Source of the DNA: Nannocystaceae bacterium | GTDB lineage: Bacteria; Myxococcota_A; Polyangia; Nannocystales; Nannocystaceae | DNA length: 37,500 bases | NCBI GenBank assembly: GCA_019694555.1 | Contig: JAIBBS010000024.1 | Coordinates: forward strand, 1 to 37,500 | Reading direction: 5' to 3' | Shown: positions 32,871 to 37,500 of the stretch, piece after piece | Layout: every line of letters begins with the position of its first letter | How positions within the stretch are numbered: the stretch's first letter is position 1 | The notes under the pieces: model-generated | What the model saw: only the letters and a program-made list of their open reading frames with translations | Database searches by the model: none | Told to the model about the DNA's origin: nothing | Program-made: the position numbers and the translations under genes

Positions 32871-35060
32871 ATGCTGCCCGAGGTCCCGCCCCAGCGCAGA
32901 GCCGACGACCCGGCACGCATCGCGCCGGAGAGCTCGACGACCTCGATGCCGGTGATGCGAGCGCCGGATCTCGACGCCACCGGCTATCACAAGCCGCTGC
33001 CGGCGGCCGGTCGCGTCGGGCGACTGTGGAGCGCCGCGGGCCTGTTGTTGGGACGACAGCTCGCGACCGCGGTGCGCGACGATCACCTCTTCGTGATCCT
33101 GATGGCGGCGTTCGTCGGCGTCACCAGCGGCGCGGCCGCGGGTCTGTTGCTGGCGTGGATCGAGTTCGCGGTCGAGTCGTTCCCGCGGCCCGACGAGGGC
33201 TCCGCGGCGTTGCGCTGGCTCGCGATCGTCGGCGCCGCAGTCGCGGGCGGGCTGCTCGCCGGCGGCCTGCGCGTGTTCGCGGCGCGCGTGGTGCAGCAGC
33301 CGCCCGCCAACGGCGTGCCCGCGGTGATCGAGGCGGTCGCGCTGCGCGGCGGCACCATGCGTGGCCGCGCCGCGGTCGTGTGCGGGCTGGGCACCGGCGT
33401 GACCATCGGCTCGGGCGGCTCGTGCGGCCACGAGGGACCCTCGGTCGCGATCGGTGCCGCGGTCGGCAGCGTGCTCGCGCGCTTCTTCGGCCTGCGCCAG
33501 CGCCGACGGCTGGCGATGCTCGGTGCCGGCGCGGCGGGCGGCCTCGCGGCCGCGTTCAACGCCCCGCTCGCGGGCGTGATCTTCACCGTCGAGATCGTGT
33601 TCGGCGGAGCGATCGGCGGCGACGTCGGCACGATGTCCGTGTTCATTCCGCTGATCGTCGCGGCGGTCTGCGGCACCTTCACCAGCTACGCGATCCGTGG
33701 CGACGACGTCGCGCTCGAGCTGAGCGCGCACAGCGGTGCGGGCCTGGGTGACCTCGCGTTCTACCTGCTGCTCGCGGTCGCGGCGGGCGTGATCGGCACC
33801 GCGCTCGCGCGCACGATCGTGCTCACCGCGTCGCGCTTCGAGGCGTGGTCGCTGCCGTCGTGGATCAAGCCTGCCGTGGGTGCCCTCGCGGTCGCCGTGC
33901 TCGCGGCGCTGGTGTCCAACGAGCTGCTCGGCGCCGGCCACTCGACGGTCGAGCGCGCGTTGCACGGGCAGCTGCCGGTCGCACTCGCGGCGTCGCTGCT
34001 GGTGCTCAAGATCGTCGCGACCGCGTTGACGCTGGGCTCGGGTGGATTCGGCGGCGCGTTCATGCCGTCGCTGTACGTCGGTGCGTGCCTGGGCACGCTG
34101 GTGGCGGCGCTGGCCGGGATCACGCTGGATCAGGCGCAGGCGCCCGCGGCCTACGCGGTCGTGGGCATGGGCGCCATCTTCGCCGCGACGATGCACGCCC
34201 CGCTGACACCGATCGTGATGATCTTCGAGATGACGCACGACTACGCGATCATCTTGCCGCTGATGCTGTGCTGCATCCTCGCGGTGGTGGTCGCGCGTCG
34301 GCTCGGTCGCGACAGCCTGTTCAAGCTCGACCTGCGCCGCCGCGGCGTGGTGCTCGAGCACGAGCGCGAGGCCGAGGTCATGCGCCGCGGCACGGTGTCC
34401 GAGCTGATGCTGCCGCCGACGCCGGTGCTGACGCTCGGCGCCGGGATCGACGAGGTGCGGCGTCTGACGGTCGACGCCGAGCTGCGCGCGGTGTTCGTGG
34501 TCGACGAGGACGGCGGCGTGGTCGGCTACGTCAACGGCACGCAGCTGGCCCGGCGCATGCTCGAGGGCGATCTGCGGCCCGACTCGACCGCGAAGGATCT
34601 GATGACCGCGCGCAAGATGCCGCTGCTGTACGCGACCGACACGCTCGCCGGCGCGATGCTGGCCTCGGCGCGCTCGGGCATGGAGCTGCTGCCCGTGGTC
34701 GATCCGCAGCGACGCCTCGAGGGCGTGCTGCGGCGCGGCGATCTCATCGCGCACTACAGCGACAACGTCCTGGGTCAGCAAGAAGAGGTCGTGCAGGTGC
34801 GGACCGGCGGCGCGGGCGTGCCGGACCAGGAGGTGGGCCTGGGCAAAGGCACCATCCTCGAGCGCGTCGTGGTCGGACGCCGCTGGGCGGGCCGCACGCT
34901 GGTGGAGCTCGACCTGCGCGGTCGCACCGGGGTCACGGTGATCGAGTGGTGCCGCGGCGAGGAGACGCTGCCGATCGATCCGCGCGCGCCGCTGCGCGAG
35001 GCCGACGTGCTCGCACTGGCGGGCACGCGCGAGCAGATCCTCCGCACCCGCGCGCTGTGA
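32871..35060 (+). CDS. CLC-type chloride channel/transporter with CBS pair and TrkA_C domain, 729 aa
   Basis: Residues about 65-465 are the CLC membrane domain: GSGGSCGHEGPSVAIGAAVG with the gating Glu188 (GHEGP instead of GREGP), AAFNAPLAGVIFTVEIVFGG, and GSGGFGGAFMPSLYVGACLG (GxFxP). The first selectivity motif GSGIP is changed to ANGVP. The proton-pathway glutamate after LAGxxFxxE is Ile242, as in channel-type CLCs. Residues about 500-640 hold two CBS domains (VSELMLPPTPVLTLGAGIDE, AKDLMTARKMPLLYATDTLA), and about 650-729 a TrkA_C-like domain (GLGKGTILERVVVGRRWAGR). The cytoplasmic domains suggest ligand control. ATG 32871 is chosen from the promoter position. Confidence 0.9.
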   Translation: MLPEVPPQRRADDPARIAPESSTTSMPVMRAPDLDATGYHKPLPAAGRVGRLWSAAGLLLGRQLATAVRDDHLFVILMAAFVGVTSGAAAGLLLAWIEFAVESFPRPDEGSAALRWLAIVGAAVAGGLLAGGLRVFAARVVQQPPANGVPAVIEAVALRGGTMRGRAAVVCGLGTGVTIGSGGSCGHEGPSVAIGAAVGSVLARFFGLRQRRRLAMLGAGAAGGLAAAFNAPLAGVIFTVEIVFGGAIGGDVGTMSVFIPLIVAAVCGTFTSYAIRGDDVALELSAHSGAGLGDLAFYLLLAVAAGVIGTALARTIVLTASRFEAWSLPSWIKPAVGALAVAVLAALVSNELLGAGHSTVERALHGQLPVALAASLLVLKIVATALTLGSGGFGGAFMPSLYVGACLGTLVAALAGITLDQAQAPAAYAVVGMGAIFAATMHAPLTPIVMIFEMTHDYAIILPLMLCCILAVVVARRLGRDSLFKLDLRRRGVVLEHEREAEVMRRGTVSELMLPPTPVLTLGAGIDEVRRLTVDAELRAVFVVDEDGGVVGYVNGTQLARRMLEGDLRPDSTAKDLMTARKMPLLYATDTLAGAMLASARSGMELLPVVDPQRRLEGVLRRGDLIAHYSDNVLGQQEEVVQVRTGGAGVPDQEVGLGKGTILERVVVGRRWAGRTLVELDLRGRTGVTVIEWCRGEETLPIDPRAPLREADVLALAGTREQILRTRAL

Positions 35061-35091
35061 GGCCGTAGACCACCCGCACCGGGCGGCGCGT

Positions 35092-35097
35092 TAGCCT
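35092..35097 (+). promoter_or_regulatory. Putative -10 box (TAGCCT) of the serpin gene
   Basis: TAGCCT lies 9 nt before GTG 35107; the spacer ggtgcacac is not a Shine-Dalgarno. Confidence 0.5.
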
Positions 35098-35106
35098 GGT
35101 GCACAC

Positions 35107-36429
35107 GTGACCGCTCGACTGCCTTCCGTCCACCGCCGCGACCTGCTGCGCGGCCTGCTCGCCCTGACCGCTGCCGGTTGCAGCGCCACCGATCGCCCCA
35201 GCGGGCCGCCGCAGGGCCCCGCCACGCCGCCGCCTGCGGACGGCCCCCAGCCGCAGGATCCCCCGGTGACGCCGCCGCCCGAGGTGGATGCTTCGGCCGC
35301 GACCGCGCTCGCGCGCGGCATCGACGACTTCGCCATCGAGCTGTACCGCAAGCTCGGTCCCGCCGACGCCAACACCATCGTGTCGCCCGCGAGCATCGCG
35401 TTGGCGTTCGCGATGCTGCACGCCGGCGCGCGGGGCAAGTCCGCCGCCGAGCTCGCGCGGGTGTTCCACACCGGCGACGACGCGGCCGCGCACCAGGCCG
35501 CGGTCGCCGCCGCGCTCGCGAAGTGGAACGCCCCCGCGCCCGACGTCACGCTGCAGATCGCCAACCGCCTGTTCGGCGACGACGGTGTCGCGTTCGATCC
35601 CGCCTACCTCGAGCTGGGCGCGCGGGTGTTCGGTGCCGCGCTCGAGCCGATGCCGATGCGCAAGCAGCCCGACGAGGCGCGCAAGCGCATCAACGCCTGG
35701 GTCGAGCAGCAGACCCGCGAGCGCATCCGCGACCTGCTGCCGGCGGGCTCGCTCACCCCCGCATCGCGGCTCGTGCTCGTCAACGCCGTGTACTTCAAGG
35801 CCAACTGGAGCGACCCCTTCGACAAGGGCCAGACGCGCAAGGGCGACTTCTTCGCGCCCAAGGGCAAGCGCAGCGCGATGATGATGCATCGCACCGACTC
35901 GATGTCGATGGCGCGCCACGACGGCGCCACCGTGCTCGAGCTGCCCTACGGCGACGGCCGCTACAGTTTCACCGTCGTGCTGCCGGACCAGCGCGACGGC
36001 CTCGCGGCGCTGGAGCGCCGCATCGATCGCGCGTGGCTGGAGCGTGCCCGCACCGGCGCGACCGGACAGCGCGTGGCGCTGGCGCTGCCGAAGTTCCGCA
36101 TCGAGGCACCCGAACCGCTGCGGCTGCGCACGCTACTCGAGTCGCTGGGCCTGGTCGAGATCTTCGGCCCCGGTGCCGATCTCACCGGCATCGCGCCGGC
36201 CAAGGAGCAGCTGGTGGTCAGCGAGGCCTACCACAAGGCCTTCATCGCGGTGGACGAGGAGGGCACCGAGGCGGCCGCGGCGACGGCGATCGGCGTGAAG
36301 GCGGGCGCAGCACCGGCACCGGCGGAGCCGATCCCGGTCGTGGTCGATCACCCGTTCGCGTTCGCGCTGCGCGACACCGAGAGCGACGCGATCCTGTTCA
36401 TGGGCCGCGTCGTCGAGCCGACGGTGTGA
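35107..36429 (+). CDS. Serpin-family protease inhibitor, Tat-type lipoprotein, 440 aa
   Basis: N-terminus MTARLPSVHRRDLLRGLLAL followed by TAAGC: twin arginines at 10-11 (RRDLL) and lipobox Cys25, so export may use Tat and the protein may be lipidated. A Pro-rich linker precedes the serpin fold: NTIVSPASIALAFAMLHAGA, SRLVLVNAVYFKANWSDPF, FTVVLPDQRDGLAALE, LALPKFRIEAPEPLRLRTLL, AYHKAFIAVDEEGTEAAAAT and DHPFAFALRDTESDAILFMG. The hinge EEGTEAAAAT (about residues 383-392) has the small residues needed for loop insertion, so it is probably inhibitory. The exact P1 residue is uncertain. Overlaps the convergent EamA gene by 32 bp. Confidence 0.92.
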   Translation: MTARLPSVHRRDLLRGLLALTAAGCSATDRPSGPPQGPATPPPADGPQPQDPPVTPPPEVDASAATALARGIDDFAIELYRKLGPADANTIVSPASIALAFAMLHAGARGKSAAELARVFHTGDDAAAHQAAVAAALAKWNAPAPDVTLQIANRLFGDDGVAFDPAYLELGARVFGAALEPMPMRKQPDEARKRINAWVEQQTRERIRDLLPAGSLTPASRLVLVNAVYFKANWSDPFDKGQTRKGDFFAPKGKRSAMMMHRTDSMSMARHDGATVLELPYGDGRYSFTVVLPDQRDGLAALERRIDRAWLERARTGATGQRVALALPKFRIEAPEPLRLRTLLESLGLVEIFGPGADLTGIAPAKEQLVVSEAYHKAFIAVDEEGTEAAAATAIGVKAGAAPAPAEPIPVVVDHPFAFALRDTESDAILFMGRVVEPTV

Positions 36430-37387
36430 CCGCGCCCGCGCGGGCGCGCAGCAGCAGCGCGCCCGCGCCGGTCATGATGCCGGCGCCCAGCCACGTCGAC
36501 CACGAAAGCGGCGTGTGCCACAGCCACGCGTCGAGCCCGGCGCTGATCGGGATCGCGGCATAGGCCACGATGGCGATGATCGGCGCCGGCGCGCGCGAGT
36601 AGGCGCTGCTCATCATGAGTTGTCCCGCGAGGCCCAGCCCCGCCATCGCGCCGATGCGGGCCAGCGCCTCGCCGGTGCCCAGCGACGCCGGCAAGCTGCG
36701 GAAGTCGCCCACCGCCAGGCCGACCGCGGTGCCGATCACCGAGACCACCCACGTGAAGTGGAAGACCACCGTCGCAGGTGCGTCGGGCGGCGTGCCAGGG
36801 TCCAGGCGCGTGGGCACGTCGTCGCCGGTCGCGAGCCGCAGCGTGATGTGGGCCAACGCCGAGCTCGCGGCCGAGAGCATGTTGATCAAGCCCGGCACGA
36901 GCGGCATCGCGATCGCACCCAGGGCTGCGGCGCCCGCGAGGTGTTCGGGCGGCAGCAGCACCACCAGCGCACCGCACAGCGCGAGCGCCAGCGCGATCAC
37001 GGCCTGCAGCTGCATGCGCTCGCGCAGCAGCCACGGACTCGCGATCGCGACGAACACCGGCTGCGTCAGGTGCACGACGGTGTGCTGCACCAACGCGAGC
37101 GCATGCACGGCGTAGAAGTTCGACGCCATCGCAGAGCAGCCGAGCAGCGTTCGCAACGCGACCACGCGGGGACGACGGGGCCACAGCGACACGCCGCGCA
37201 GGCGCAGCTCGAGCCACACCAGCGGCAGGCCAGGCGCGCTGCGCCAGACCATGACCTCGAGCGTGGACATGCCGTGGCCGCGCAGGTCCTTGACCACGGC
37301 GTTCATCGCCGTGAAGGCGGCGACGGAGCCCAGCATGAGCAGCAGTCCGAGGCCGATCCCGGGGCGGCGCGGCGGCTCGGGGGTCAC
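36398..37387 (-). CDS. EamA/DMT-family membrane transporter, 329 aa
   Basis: About ten hydrophobic segments in two EamA halves: GLLLMLGSVAAFTAMNAVVK and STLEVMVWRSAPGLPLVWLE in the first, ARIGAMAGLGLAGQLMMSSA and APIIAIVAYAAIPISAGLDA in the second. These are typical drug/metabolite exporters. A longer loop in the middle (TRLDPGTPPDAPA) separates the halves. The start is uncertain: GTG 37387 is used, but an ATG at 37489 is in frame. The N-terminus before GLGLLL is Pro/Arg-rich. The substrate is unknown. Confidence 0.82.
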   Translation of the reverse strand: MTPEPPRRPGIGLGLLLMLGSVAAFTAMNAVVKDLRGHGMSTLEVMVWRSAPGLPLVWLELRLRGVSLWPRRPRVVALRTLLGCSAMASNFYAVHALALVQHTVVHLTQPVFVAIASPWLLRERMQLQAVIALALALCGALVVLLPPEHLAGAAALGAIAMPLVPGLINMLSAASSALAHITLRLATGDDVPTRLDPGTPPDAPATVVFHFTWVVSVIGTAVGLAVGDFRSLPASLGTGEALARIGAMAGLGLAGQLMMSSAYSRAPAPIIAIVAYAAIPISAGLDAWLWHTPLSWSTWLGAGIMTGAGALLLRARAGAVTPSARRRGP

Positions 37388-37500
37388 CGGCGGCGAGCAT
37401 GGGCCCCCTCGGACGGCCCGGCCAGGCGGGGATCTCGCCCGCGACCGGACCCCTTCGAGGAGAATTTTTCCCGCGCGAGCGACGCTCAAAACCCCTTCGT
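37388..37500. other. Upstream region of the EamA gene to window end
   Basis: The minus strand reads toward the EamA start and contains GAGGGGG near 37408-37415 as a possible Shine-Dalgarno and GTCCGGTCGCG, an 11-mer also found in element copy B. An AT-rich patch (gagaatttttccc) lies near 37460. No further gene is called. Confidence 0.3.

Overview
The window is about 70% G+C or more, codes densely on both strands, and uses GTG and occasionally TTG starts. It is rich in lipoproteins: about ten genes begin with a signal peptide ending in a lipobox-like cysteine, and several of these run straight into Ser/Thr/Gly/Asp low-complexity linkers. With a Grx4-rhodanese fusion, FHA-type regulators, a bacterial serpin and an HTTM membrane protein, this looks like a chromosomal segment of a Myxococcota bacterium, perhaps Nannocystis-like. 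That placement is inference from style and gene content, not from a marker phylogeny. I see no phage, plasmid, integron, complete insertion sequence or CRISPR array.

Layout. 1-3.9 kb: C-terminus of a truncated gene, a Cys-rich lipoprotein with an 18-bp repeat, a DUF72 protein, a two-CxxCH cytochrome-like lipoprotein, a 97-aa orphan and an FHA-FHA-winged-helix regulator. 3.9-8.1 kb (all minus): a PHP-domain lipoprotein, tRNA-Val(TAC), a small membrane protein-cyaY-folK operon, a secreted orphan and hemJ. 8.4-13.4 kb: a protein with a duplicated helical motif, queE-thrC, divergent asnS, and a 151-aa protein matching only the N-terminus of IS1634-type transposases. 13.4-18.7 kb (minus): a 392-aa orphan, then three genes joined by 4-nt GTGA overlaps (LolA-like/TPR/retropepsin lipoprotein, hutF, small lipoprotein). 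18.8-23.3 kb: two convergent lipoprotein genes overlapping by 136 bp, a membrane-anchored DUF2914-like protein and an SGNH-hydrolase-like secreted protein. 23.3-28.3 kb: a Grx4/A-type/rhodanese fusion followed by a SWIM-SNF2 helicase, a small TM protein and a TSUP transporter. 28.4-37.5 kb: a LysR regulator divergent from the transporter, a tail-only lipoprotein, a 936-aa HTTM protein, a CLC-CBS-TrkA_C chloride transporter or channel, a Tat-type serpin lipoprotein and an EamA exporter.

Working together. Several genes touch iron-sulfur, heme or iron metabolism (cyaY, hemJ, Grx4/A-type fusion, QueE, cytochrome-like lipoprotein), but they lie in separate transcription units. The envelope is the other theme: lipoproteins, a PHP enzyme, an SGNH enzyme, a serpin and a retropepsin-like protein all carry export signals.

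The most striking non-gene signal is a recurring GC-TANNNT box 6-11 nt before the start codon of 13 genes. It usually lacks both a convincing -35 and a Shine-Dalgarno, which suggests leaderless or near-leaderless transcription. Two intergenic 3' elements 24 kb apart share several sequence modules. The gene at 12981 stands out because it instead has a long, relatively AT-rich leader and a clear Shine-Dalgarno. All product names come from motif recognition by eye; no database search was run.
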